From assembly GCA_017404065.1 (NCBI GenBank), contig JAFRDB010000053.1:1-43228 (forward strand): DNA of 43,228 nucleotides, in the 5' to 3' direction. The notes beneath the pieces are model-generated. The model had not been told where the DNA came from. It was given only the letters and a program-made list of their open reading frames with translations, and did no database searches. Positions 18,391 through 26,308 of this stretch are shown here, one piece after another. Source of the stretch: Clostridia bacterium (GTDB lineage Bacteria; Bacillota; Clostridia; UBA1381). Position 1 is the stretch's first letter. The number at the start of each line of letters is the position of its first letter. Both the position numbers and the translations under genes were made by a program.

Positions 18391-18435
18391 TATAGAGATG
18401 GCGCATATATTTTGAAAAAAGGAGCAGTTCGGAAC

Positions 18436-19869
18436 ATGTATAAGAAAAGAAAGACAGGCTGGGTAGAGCATTTTGATTTTAAGCTGATCGATGTTATAGC
18501 TGCGCTTACAATGTTTATTCTTATAATTGTCAGGCATCATTCGTTTACTCTGTCGCAGTTTGTCAGCAGTGTAACAATACTTGTTCTGTTTATACTTCTG
18601 TTCGACATAATGACGGATATGCACAGTGATGTAATGTACAGAGGCGTTTTGAAGGAGTTTATGCGTTCCGTGTGGTGCATGGTCGTGTGCTGCGGCGTTA
18701 TTCTGATCTATACGCACTTTATCGTAAAGAGGCCGATAGGGTTTGAATCAGAGGCTATGTTTGTTCTAGCGAGTATATGTGTCGATTACATTGTGAAGGT
18801 CATATATAAAGAGCTTGTAAAAAAAGGACTCAGCGTGTATAACAGAAAGCGTAAGATGATCCTGATCGCAATGGATGATAATATCGAAGATTTTGTAGGG
18901 AAGATGCAGAAGTATTCGTTTGGACAGATAGAGATAACGGGAATAGTATTGATCGACAGCCAGAAATATTCGGTTGGAGATTCCGTAATGGGCTATAAAT
19001 ATATTTCCGAGATAAATGAGCTTCCGGACTTTCTTCTCAAGCGGTGGATCGATGAGGTTATTATGAATCTGCCCAGCAGGAGAGCGCCGCGCGATGTTAT
19101 CGCCAAGCTGACTGAGATGGGCATAACGACCCACCGCGTAATAGATTTCCATCTGCACGAGGATAATAACAAGATGGTGGAGACCTTTGCCGGCTATACC
19201 TGCCTTACGGAGAGTGTAAGAATAATGCAGTCAACAAGTCTCTTTGCAAAGAGAATAGTAGACATTATCGGCGGCATAATCGGCTCTCTCATCACTGTTT
19301 TGCTGATGGTAATTGTCGGACCGATCATATTTATAACGGATCCGGGTCCTATATTCTTTGCTCAGCCGCGTATAGGCAAGGGAGGAAGAGTGTTTAAGAT
19401 GCTCAAATTCCGGTCCATGTACAAGGATGCGGAGGCGCGGAAGGCGGAGCTGATGCAGCATAATACTGTATCGGACGGAATGATGTTCAAGATGGACAAC
19501 GATCCGAGAATACTTGGCAGCGGACCGAACGGGACACGGAAGGGTATAGGCTGGTTTATACGGAAATTCTCTATAGACGAGTTTCCGCAGTTCTTTAATG
19601 TCCTATGGGGCGATATGTCGCTTGTCGGGACCCGTCCGCCTACCCTTGACGAGTGGGAGAAGTACGGCTCATCACACAGAGCGCGCATGGCTATAAGACC
19701 CGGTATCACCGGAATGTGGCAGACGAGCGGAAGAAGCGATATAACCGATTTTGAGGAGGTTATAAAGCTTGATATGGAATACATAAGAAATATGAGCGTT
19801 ATTTTTGATTTAAAGCTGATCTTTAAAACGGTAAGGGATATGCTCCGCGGAGGCAGCGGCGCAAAATAA
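18436..19869 (+). CDS. Polyprenyl-phosphate sugar-1-phosphate transferase (initiating enzyme)
   Basis: Probably starts repeat-unit assembly by moving a sugar-1-phosphate from a UDP-sugar to undecaprenyl phosphate at the inner membrane. The 477-residue product has an N-terminal hydrophobic region (about residues 14-130), a central nucleotide-binding-like domain, a hydrophobic helix near SLFAKRIVDIIGGIIGSLI, and the C-terminal bacterial sugar transferase domain. That domain shows GRVFKMLKFRSM, KFSIDEFPQFFNVLWGDMS, LVGTRPP and RPGITGMWQTSGRS. I chose ATG 18436, 11 nt after GGAG; a TTG at 18412 would add eight residues. It is followed 24 nt later by the flippase. Confidence 0.93.
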   Translation: MYKKRKTGWVEHFDFKLIDVIAALTMFILIIVRHHSFTLSQFVSSVTILVLFILLFDIMTDMHSDVMYRGVLKEFMRSVWCMVVCCGVILIYTHFIVKRPIGFESEAMFVLASICVDYIVKVIYKELVKKGLSVYNRKRKMILIAMDDNIEDFVGKMQKYSFGQIEITGIVLIDSQKYSVGDSVMGYKYISEINELPDFLLKRWIDEVIMNLPSRRAPRDVIAKLTEMGITTHRVIDFHLHEDNNKMVETFAGYTCLTESVRIMQSTSLFAKRIVDIIGGIIGSLITVLLMVIVGPIIFITDPGPIFFAQPRIGKGGRVFKMLKFRSMYKDAEARKAELMQHNTVSDGMMFKMDNDPRILGSGPNGTRKGIGWFIRKFSIDEFPQFFNVLWGDMSLVGTRPPTLDEWEKYGSSHRARMAIRPGITGMWQTSGRSDITDFEEVIKLDMEYIRNMSVIFDLKLIFKTVRDMLRGGSGAK

Positions 19870-19893
19870 AACGAAAGACGGGAGACGGATACA

Positions 19894-21435
19894 TTGGCAA
19901 GCACACGAACGCAAAACGCAAGAAGAAATATTTACGCTTCTATTGCAAATAAATCTGTATCCATGCTTATGCCGTTTATAACAAGAACGGCTATAATATA
20001 TTTTGTCGGTGTGCTGTATCTTGGCCTGAACGGACTGTTTACATCTATTCTTTCCGTGCTTTCGCTCGCGGAGCTTGGTGTGGGCGCGGCAATGGTCTTT
20101 TCCATGTATGAGCCTATAGCGAAAAATGATGATGAAACAGTATGCGCGCTGCTTAATCTGTATAAAAAGATATACAGGATAATAGGCACTGTTATCCTGA
20201 CGGTCGGCCTGCTGTTCACACCGTTTGTAACAAAGGTCATTCACGGCGAAATACCGTCCGATACTAATATTTATATATTATATCTGATATCGCTCTCAAA
20301 CACTGTCGTAAGTTATTTTTTGTTCGCGTATAAGACCTCGCTTCTTGCGGCAAACCAAAGAATGGATGTTACGACAAACATCACAACGATCCTTTCTATA
20401 GTCGTAACTATTGTTCAGATAGCTCTGCTTGCAGTGTTCAGGAGCTACTATGCGTATTGTATCGTTACACCGATATCGACAATAGCCGGCAACCTTATAA
20501 GAAGTCGCATGGCAGACAAAATGTTCCCGCAGTACAGGTGCGCCGGACAGGTGAGCCATGAGCTTAAGCAGGAAATAAAGAAGCGCGTTTTCGGTCTGGC
20601 AATATACAGGATATCCTCTGTCATGCGATATTCGCTTGACAGCCTTGTTTTGTCCGCATTTTTAGGGCTTGCGGCTTTGGCAAAGTACAATAACTATTTT
20701 GTTATAATGAACGCTATCATAGGTATAATGAATATTGTTACTGCCAATACCACCGCAAGCGTAGGCAACTCTATCGTTCTTGAAAGCCAGGAAAAAAATT
20801 ATAGAGATTTCCAAAAAATACAGCTTATTTTTATGTGGCTTGCCGGCTTTTTCACTGTCGGTATGTTTTGTATGTATCAACCGTTCATGCGGGTATGGGT
20901 CGGCAAAAAGCTCATGTTTGATGACCTTACAATGACAACCTTCTGTGTTTATTTCTTCACAAACAAATGGGGAGATATATGCTACCTGTATCGTCAGAGT
21001 GCCGGACTGTGGTGGGAGGACCGCTACAGACCTATAGTAGAGGCGGTCGTAAATCTGACGCTGAATATAATTCTTGTGCAGATCATAGGCGTTAAGGGCG
21101 TAATGCTGTCCACCGTAATAGGACTGGTTTTCATAAATTCTATATGGGGCTCAAGAATACTCTTCAAGCATTATTTCACCGATTACAAGCAGTCAAAGTA
21201 TTTACTGGAACTGGTTTGGTTTACGCTGTGTACCGCCGTTGCGTGCGCGGCATGCGGAGCGGTATGCAATTTCTTCCCGCAGGCGGACAGGTCTTTAATG
21301 GCGTTTGTATATATAGGCATCAGGGCGATTATCTGCGCTGTGCTTGCAAATGTGATCTTCTGGATCGGATACAGAAAGCTGCCCCAGTATGCGGAAATGA
21401 TCGAGCTCACAAAGCGAATAGTCAAATTTCGCTGA
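19894..21435 (+). CDS. Wzx-like polysaccharide flippase (MOP superfamily)
   Basis: A 513-residue protein with 12 or more hydrophobic segments, opening with ARRNIYASIANKSVSMLMPF and then YLGLNGLFTSILSVLSLAELG, as in polysaccharide/oligosaccharide transporters. It is likely to flip the lipid-linked repeat unit across the membrane. The start is TTG at 19894, supported by GGGAG nine nt upstream; the next in-frame ATG (codon 24) would cut into the first conserved helix. It is co-transcribed with the sugar phosphotransferase. The next gene converges on it. Confidence 0.9.
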   Translation: MASTRTQNARRNIYASIANKSVSMLMPFITRTAIIYFVGVLYLGLNGLFTSILSVLSLAELGVGAAMVFSMYEPIAKNDDETVCALLNLYKKIYRIIGTVILTVGLLFTPFVTKVIHGEIPSDTNIYILYLISLSNTVVSYFLFAYKTSLLAANQRMDVTTNITTILSIVVTIVQIALLAVFRSYYAYCIVTPISTIAGNLIRSRMADKMFPQYRCAGQVSHELKQEIKKRVFGLAIYRISSVMRYSLDSLVLSAFLGLAALAKYNNYFVIMNAIIGIMNIVTANTTASVGNSIVLESQEKNYRDFQKIQLIFMWLAGFFTVGMFCMYQPFMRVWVGKKLMFDDLTMTTFCVYFFTNKWGDICYLYRQSAGLWWEDRYRPIVEAVVNLTLNIILVQIIGVKGVMLSTVIGLVFINSIWGSRILFKHYFTDYKQSKYLLELVWFTLCTAVACAACGAVCNFFPQADRSLMAFVYIGIRAIICAVLANVIFWIGYRKLPQYAEMIELTKRIVKFR

Positions 21436-21492
21436 TAGCTTTTGCTGAGACAGCCTCGTTTAAGGTCGGTATTTTATTTTGCGAGTGTCGCT

Positions 21493-22692
21493 TCAGCCCT
21501 TCAGCCTGCTGTATGCCTGCATCAGCTGACGCTTGATCTTTGCGGGGATAATCCGTTTTACGGCTCCGATCACATGCTCCTTATAATGCTTTTTATACCA
21601 GTACAGGAAGGCTTCATAGCCTTTCTTTTTATACATATCCGAGAGAGCGTTATGCTCAGGCGTGGGAACGCTCGCATGCGTAAGCTGCTTGTTCCGCTTC
21701 TCGGCGCTTTTTCTGTCGGATCCTGCGATAAGCAGTTTGTCTTTTATTTGCGACATCCACCGCTTGCCCTTGTCGTTGTTTACGAGTATGCAGGAAACGC
21801 CCTTATCAATGTCAACGTCACCCATTTCCGCAGCAAGCTCCTGTCTTATGCCCCAATAATCTCCGAGGGTTATATCTCCCTGCCGTCCTTCGGCGGGGAA
21901 TCTGCAGTTATAGCAGCTGTCGCGGTATATTTCGCCGTTAAGGAAATAGAAATAGTATGGCGAGGTCCCGGAATGATATTTTATCTTTGAGCTATCGCCT
22001 GTCAATGAGCCTAACACGCCCCAGCCGTAGCTTTTATCTCTGAATTTTATATCCTTAACGTTTATGTTTTTCTTTCCCGCCACATAGGACAGATCATCCT
22101 TCAGCATTTTCATGCTCGGTACACCGTGGCATATAATATCGAGGGTAAGCAGCTTATCATAGTCTTTTTTTAAATACGCTTTAAGACCGGCGATCTGGCA
22201 CGGTGTGCCTGAATAGCAAACATATCTTCCGCCGTCAAGCAGCTCCTTCGCTGCTCTGTAAGCGTTTTCCGTAGCGCTCTGCACATATTTGGAACCGCGC
22301 AGCATGGCAAGGTCTGATTTGTTATCAACGCATATATGGTGCAAGGAAAGGCTTTCGTCCCAGGCCGCGCCGAATACTGCGCCGCCCTTGTCGATCACCG
22401 CCTCCGCAAGCTCGGTGAATATGCCGCCTGAGGAGGAGCTTAAAAGGACTGCATTGCTTTTGGATGCGGCAGCATATACTAAGGGCTCTCCGTTTGCGCC
22501 CGTGCCCTTGTCGGTAAATACGCATACCTTCCGGCATAATCCGCAATCAATGCATTTCGTTTCATCAACGTCAGGATATGAAAAGCCAAGCTCGCATTCC
22601 TTCATCCCTATCGCGTCGCGCGGACATATATTTATACACGCGCCGCAGCCGCAGCAGTTTTTTGTGTCCTCGATTATAATATGATTTTTCAT
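21493..22692 (-). CDS. Ferredoxin-domain FrhB-type (coenzyme F420 hydrogenase beta-like) protein
   Basis: A 399-residue protein. Two 4Fe-4S ferredoxin motifs lie near the N-terminus (CCGCGACINICPRDAIG and CIDCGLCRKVC, about residues 13-57). The FrhB N- and C-terminal domains follow, with GTPCQIAGLKAYL and ITLGDYWGI. Members that sit in polysaccharide loci are thought to carry out redox modification of sugars and often accompany polysaccharide pyruvyl transferases; one is present here at 28827. Cofactor and substrate are unknown, and use of F420 is not implied. It has its own promoter at 22755-22783. Confidence 0.88.
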   Translation of the reverse strand: MKNHIIIEDTKNCCGCGACINICPRDAIGMKECELGFSYPDVDETKCIDCGLCRKVCVFTDKGTGANGEPLVYAAASKSNAVLLSSSSGGIFTELAEAVIDKGGAVFGAAWDESLSLHHICVDNKSDLAMLRGSKYVQSATENAYRAAKELLDGGRYVCYSGTPCQIAGLKAYLKKDYDKLLTLDIICHGVPSMKMLKDDLSYVAGKKNINVKDIKFRDKSYGWGVLGSLTGDSSKIKYHSGTSPYYFYFLNGEIYRDSCYNCRFPAEGRQGDITLGDYWGIRQELAAEMGDVDIDKGVSCILVNNDKGKRWMSQIKDKLLIAGSDRKSAEKRNKQLTHASVPTPEHNALSDMYKKKGYEAFLYWYKKHYKEHVIGAVKRIIPAKIKRQLMQAYSRLKG

Positions 22693-22754
22693 AGTCTACC
22701 TCTTTACTTAAAGCAATATTTCGGTTGTGCGGATCAGAACCGATTCATAGCTCT

Positions 22755-22783
22755 AATATAGCATAAACAAGGCTGAAGTTCAA
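22755..22783 (-). promoter_or_regulatory. Promoter of the FrhB-type gene
   Basis: On the - strand TTGAAC (22783-22778) and TATATT (22760-22755), spacer 17, about 63 nt before the start codon. It is divergent from the GT4 promoter at 22804. Confidence 0.65.
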
Positions 22784-22803
22784 GCTTTTTTGAGTAATTC
22801 TAC

Positions 22804-22832
22804 TTGAATAAAACAATTTTATATGTTATACT
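22804..22832 (+). promoter_or_regulatory. Promoter of the DUF1972-type glycosyltransferase
   Basis: TTGAAT (22804-22809) and TATACT (22827-22832), spacer 17. The ATG at 22872 lies about 40 nt after the -10, behind GAGGAGAGG. Confidence 0.75.
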
Positions 22833-22871
22833 CTAATAAAAGAGCCGAAAAACGTCTGAGGAGAGGTCAAT

Positions 22872-23993
22872 ATGAAAATTGCGATGATAGGACACAAAAG
22901 AATACCGTCAAGAAGCGGCGGGATAGAGGTCGTTGTTGAGGAGCTTACAAAGCGAATGATCGCGCGCGGTAACGAGGTGGATGTGTATAACCGCCACAGC
23001 GGTGAGGAAAAGATAAAGGAGTATAACGGAGCTAAGATAATAGAGATACCGACCTTTAATGTGCCGGCGCTGCACGCCATGCTGTATTCGCTTTTTGCGA
23101 CCATTCGGAGTGCTTTTACAAAATATGATGTTGTGCATTACCACGCGGAGGGACCGTGCGTGATGATCCCGCTTGCAAAGCTGTTCGGGAAGAAAACCGT
23201 TGCAACGATACACGGGCTTGACTGGCAGAGGAGCAAGTGGGGCGGATTTGCGACAAAATACCTTAAATTCGGTGAGAAGATGGCTGCCAAGCACGCCGAC
23301 AAGGTAATTGTTTTGTCCGAGAACGTGAAAAAATATTTTAAGGATACATATAATTGTGACGCGGTGATGATACCTAACGGCATAGACAAGGTAACTGCCG
23401 TAAAGCCGGACATCATCAGCTCCCAATACGGTCTGCAGGGCGGCGACTATATCCTGTTTTTGGCAAGAATAACTCCCGAAAAGGGACTGCATTATCTTAT
23501 TGAGGCATATAAAAAGCTTGACACAGACAAGAAGCTCGTTATAGCGGGCGGATTAGAGCCGGAAACCGAGTATATAGCGTCCGTAAAGGAACTGGCAAAG
23601 GGGAACGATAACATTATTTTTACAAGCTTTGTCAGCGGACAAAAGCTTGCCGAGCTGTTTTCAAACTGCTATATCTATGTTCTTCCGAGCGATATAGAGG
23701 GAATGCCTATGAGCCTGCTTGAGGCTGTGGGGTATAATACCAGAGTTCTGGTAAGTGATATACCGGAGAATGTTGATTGCCTTGAGGGCTATGGTAATTC
23801 GTTTGAAAAAAGCGATCCGGAATCGCTGCGCAAATCATTGCAGTATTGTCTTGACAATGAAGATATGCGCGATCGTGATTTCAAGAAAGACATGACAGCC
23901 GAACAGACACAGCAAAAGCGTAAAGAGCTGATGGGCAAATATGATTGGGAAAATATAACCGATCAGACCTTGGAGCTGTACAAAACGATATAA
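22872..23993 (+). CDS. Glycosyltransferase family 4 with DUF1972-type N-terminus
   Basis: A 373-residue GT-B enzyme. The N-terminal domain MKIAMIGHKRIPSRSGGIEV...EVDVYNR is the pattern of DUF1972, found in rhamnosyl- and glucosyltransferases of polysaccharide loci. The middle has HYHAEGPC and TIHGLDWQRSKWGG; the C-terminal donor-binding domain has FLARITPEKGLHYLIEA and PSDIEGMPMSLLEAVGY, the E-x7-E region. It acts in the cytoplasm on a lipid-linked acceptor. Donor and linkage cannot be read. A single-gene transcript closed by the strong terminator at 24001. Confidence 0.92.
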   Translation: MKIAMIGHKRIPSRSGGIEVVVEELTKRMIARGNEVDVYNRHSGEEKIKEYNGAKIIEIPTFNVPALHAMLYSLFATIRSAFTKYDVVHYHAEGPCVMIPLAKLFGKKTVATIHGLDWQRSKWGGFATKYLKFGEKMAAKHADKVIVLSENVKKYFKDTYNCDAVMIPNGIDKVTAVKPDIISSQYGLQGGDYILFLARITPEKGLHYLIEAYKKLDTDKKLVIAGGLEPETEYIASVKELAKGNDNIIFTSFVSGQKLAELFSNCYIYVLPSDIEGMPMSLLEAVGYNTRVLVSDIPENVDCLEGYGNSFEKSDPESLRKSLQYCLDNEDMRDRDFKKDMTAEQTQQKRKELMGKYDWENITDQTLELYKTI

Positions 23994-24000
23994 AAATAAA

Positions 24001-24050
24001 GGCTGCCGCAAAACAACGCTTTCAGGAGTTGTTTTGCGGCAGCCGTTTTA
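24001..24050. terminator. Bidirectional terminator between convergent glycan genes
   Basis: GGCTGCCGCAAAACAAC (24001-24017) pairs perfectly over 17 bases with GTTGTTTTGCGGCAGCC (24028-24044), followed by GTTTTATTAT. A-rich sequence before it supplies the U-tract for the opposite strand. Confidence 0.92.
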
Positions 24051-25226
24051 TTATAGCAGCTTTTGTATCGCTTCGAAGGTGCGTTCGCAGTTGTTGTTGT
24101 CGTTGAATTTGAAGAATGAGTTCATTCTATCAAGGTATTTATCATCCGGTTTTATGTCGTTCTTTAAGATATGCTCCAGCTCTGAGATCACCTCGTCCTC
24201 GGTCTCAACGACCCTGCCGAAGCCATCGCGTCTGTCATCGAAATAGCCTTTGGCATACTGCTCGGCGCGGAACGAGGCTTCGTCATATTGATAATAGACC
24301 ATCGGCTTTCGCATATAGCCGTAATCAAAGTATACGCTTGAATAGTCTGTTATAAGTATATCGCTGTTTATAAGCAGAGTCTGAACGTCGTTATTTTTAA
24401 AATCCGCTATCTTTACTCTGTCATTTTCGGCTGTGAAGCAGTCAAGAAAACGATGCACCTCATAATGCGGGTAAAAGATAAGCTCATAGTTATACTTTTT
24501 AAGCAATGCCGTCAGCTTGTCACTGCCGAGCAGGCTGTTGTTTTTTTTGAAATATTCGCTTGATAAAAAGCTCTTACGGCTGCAGGTACGCAGACTGTGC
24601 CGCCAGGTCGGCATATAGAGGATCCGGTGGGACGGCGTGTCGTTTCTGCGCAGAGTGTCATATCTGCAAAGCCCGGTAAGCTGCAATATTCCCTTCTCAT
24701 ATCCATACATCTTATCTATATATTCATATTCCGGAACGGCGGAGCAGACGAACATATCTATGTTGGTATTATCCTCGTGGCAGAAGCTTATGTTATCCTT
24801 GATGATGCCGTGCTGGAGGAAGATGTTTTTTGATCTGTTCGGCACATATTTGCCGAACTTTTTTTTATTAAAGAAAAGAATATCCGGAGCGTAGCCGTCA
24901 ATGTGTGTGCTGACTCTTACCTTCGCGAGAAGATAGCTGAGGTAATGGCTGAAGCTTCTGTATGGGATAACTCTGCCCAAAGCGGCGATCTTTTCATAGT
25001 CCGGCGAGGATTTTGAGATTATGTATGCCGAATTGATCTCAGGGTGCTCGCGGGTTATGTATTTAAAAAAATGATAGCCGTTATCTCTGGCGTCTGTGCC
25101 TCTTTCGGAAACTATCCACAGATTTTTATACGCGGGACGCGACCGGACGAACAGGGAAACTATCTCTGCCGCCGCCAGAATAAAAAAGATAGCGGTATAT
25201 TCAAATATTCGTTTGAGTTTATACAT
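24051..25226 (-). CDS. CDP-glycerol glycerophosphotransferase family protein
   Basis: A 391-residue TagF/TagB-like GT-B enzyme that would transfer a polyol phosphate from a CDP-polyol to a glycan or teichoic-acid-like acceptor. A hydrophobic segment at residues ~8-27 probably anchors it at the membrane. FLQHGIIKD holds the conserved HG, and SDILITDYSSVYFDY near residues 295-310 is the family hallmark. No CDP-glycerol synthase gene lies in the window, so the substrate is uncertain. ATG at 25226 follows GGAGG. It has a perfect consensus promoter at 25260-25288. Confidence 0.9.
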   Translation of the reverse strand: MYKLKRIFEYTAIFFILAAAEIVSLFVRSRPAYKNLWIVSERGTDARDNGYHFFKYITREHPEINSAYIISKSSPDYEKIAALGRVIPYRSFSHYLSYLLAKVRVSTHIDGYAPDILFFNKKKFGKYVPNRSKNIFLQHGIIKDNISFCHEDNTNIDMFVCSAVPEYEYIDKMYGYEKGILQLTGLCRYDTLRRNDTPSHRILYMPTWRHSLRTCSRKSFLSSEYFKKNNSLLGSDKLTALLKKYNYELIFYPHYEVHRFLDCFTAENDRVKIADFKNNDVQTLLINSDILITDYSSVYFDYGYMRKPMVYYQYDEASFRAEQYAKGYFDDRRDGFGRVVETEDEVISELEHILKNDIKPDDKYLDRMNSFFKFNDNNNCERTFEAIQKLL

Positions 25227-25259
25227 AACAATACCTCCGGATCGGTTTTATATGTCTGC

Positions 25260-25288
25260 ATTATATAATAAAAGAGAGGTATTGTCAA
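25260..25288 (-). promoter_or_regulatory. Consensus promoter of the CDP-glycerol transferase-like gene
   Basis: On the - strand TTGACA (25288-25283) and TATAAT (25265-25260), spacer 17: perfect consensus, 33 nt before the start codon. Confidence 0.88.
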
Positions 25289-25297
25289 GTAGGAGCA

Positions 25298-25468
25298 GGG
25301 GGGAACTGCGTTCCCCCCTGACCCCCTATGCTCAATACAACTGATATGCAAGCAACAGGTATAGCGCCGGAATTGAACGGTAAATTTCAGTTTATCGGGG
25401 TGGTTCAACCCCCCTGCAACCCCATATGCTCAATACAGCTCATGTGCAAGCAGTTGGTATCGTGCCGG
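25298..25468. repeat. Two diverged ~72-bp direct repeats, each starting with a G/C hairpin
   Basis: Unit 1 (25298-25370) has GGGGGGAA/TTCCCCCC, then TGACCCCCTATGCTCAATAC and AGCGCCGG. Unit 2 (25397-25468) has GGGGTGGTTCAACCCCCC, then TGCAACCCCATATGCTCAAT and CGTGCCGG. Between them, at 25363-25400, is a solo copy of the terminal sequence of the palindromic repeat (AACGGTAAATTTCAGTTTAT then CGGGG). No coding sequence is convincing. Confidence 0.65.
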
Positions 25469-25839
25469 TTTGCTGCGCTCTGCGCTTTCATGTTTGCGGC
25501 TGTCTGCAATGCTCAAGGGCTTGGGGAAGTGTGTCTCGCTCATTGCTTAGACGGCTTTTATGTATAGCTATTATAGTGTTAACGTAAATCGTTTCGCTTT
25601 TGCTATTGTAGTGTAAACCAATAGTCGTATTGCCATGTCCGATGTAACTAAAAGGCTCATTTGACGATATTTTCATGATGACGTACGTTTACAGAGACTC
25701 GGCTGACACCGCTCGCGGTGGCTGACGAGAAATACTTGCATGAATTAACGACATTGCCAAATGCGCATTCGCGAGACACACTTCCCCAAACCTCCCATAA
25801 GCTTTGCTATAGCTTTGACTGAACGTGCAGCAAACCGGC
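25464..25839. repeat. Foldback element with inverted ends (376 bp)
   Basis: GCCGGTTTGCTGC (25464-25476) is the exact inverse of GCAGCAAACCGGC (25827-25839). Further in, TTGGGGAAGTGTGTCTCGC (25521-25539) is the exact inverse of GCGAGACACACTTCCCCAA (25771-25789). The interior has a CACCGC/GCGGTG hairpin near 25710 and no long ORF. Its right end is shared with the left end of the next element. MITE-like; no transposase. Confidence 0.7.
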
Positions 25840-26183
25840 GCTGATGTAATTATTCGGTAAATTTCAGTTTATCGGGCTGATGTTTGCGGTGTAGCTCTGC
25901 TGTCCCTGCCCCGGGGCAGCCCTGGTCGGCGGCTATGCCGCCTGCTCGGGTTGGCATCCCAGGTGCCGAGCTTGCGAGGCGGGTTGGGGGCTGCGGCAGA
26001 GATAGATTTTATCTAAAGCCGCTAATTTATCTCATTTTTTAGTGCCGTGAACCCCAATCCGACCTTTTCAAGCGAAGCTTGAAAAGCCCACCTTGCCCCA
26101 GGGCAAGGACAAGCTGCGCCCACCCACTAACTCCCCGATAAACTGAAATTTATCTAATGAATTCCGCCGGCGTCGATTTGCTG
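25828..26183. repeat. Long palindromic MITE-like repeat (copy 2, apparently complete)
   Basis: Left end CAGCAAACCGGCGCTGAT, then GGTAAATTTCAGTTTATCGG (25856-25875). The right end reads CCCCGATAAACTGAAATTTA (from 26133), then CGCCGGCGTCGATTTGCTG: inverted termini of about 45-50 bp. Further in, CCTGCCCCGGGGCAG on the left faces TTGCCCCAGGGCAA on the right. Copies at both window edges share arms and centre. No ORF. The rest of the gap up to the promoter at 26240 holds nothing recognisable. Confidence 0.8.
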
Positions 26184-26239
26184 TGGTCTTTGCTGTTTGC
26201 CGTATTTTAGCAAAAATTTAACGAAGTCAAAAATACTAC

Positions 26240-26268
26240 TTGACTAAAATGATTATTTATTATATAAT
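26240..26268 (+). promoter_or_regulatory. Promoter of the polymerase-to-copolymerase operon
   Basis: TTGACT (26240-26245) and TATAAT (26263-26268), spacer 17, in A+T-rich DNA just after the repeat cluster. It probably drives the eight genes up to 34797, since no terminator is seen before 34804. Confidence 0.88.
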
Positions 26269-26308
26269 ATAGTGGATATACAATACGATTACGCAAGGAA
26301 TGGGATAT

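Noticed and set aside
18412..18435. TTG start for the sugar phosphotransferase
   Set aside because: It would place the GGAG ribosome binding site inside the coding region; ATG 18436 has correct spacing.
25328..25676. Short open frames in the repeat-rich gap
   Set aside because: They cross repeat boundaries, have no ribosome binding site, and contain no recognisable motif.
25298..26183. Insertion sequence or prophage remnant
   Set aside because: Inverted ends are present but no transposase or phage-like ORF could be read on either strand, so only a MITE-like or foldback repeat is supported.
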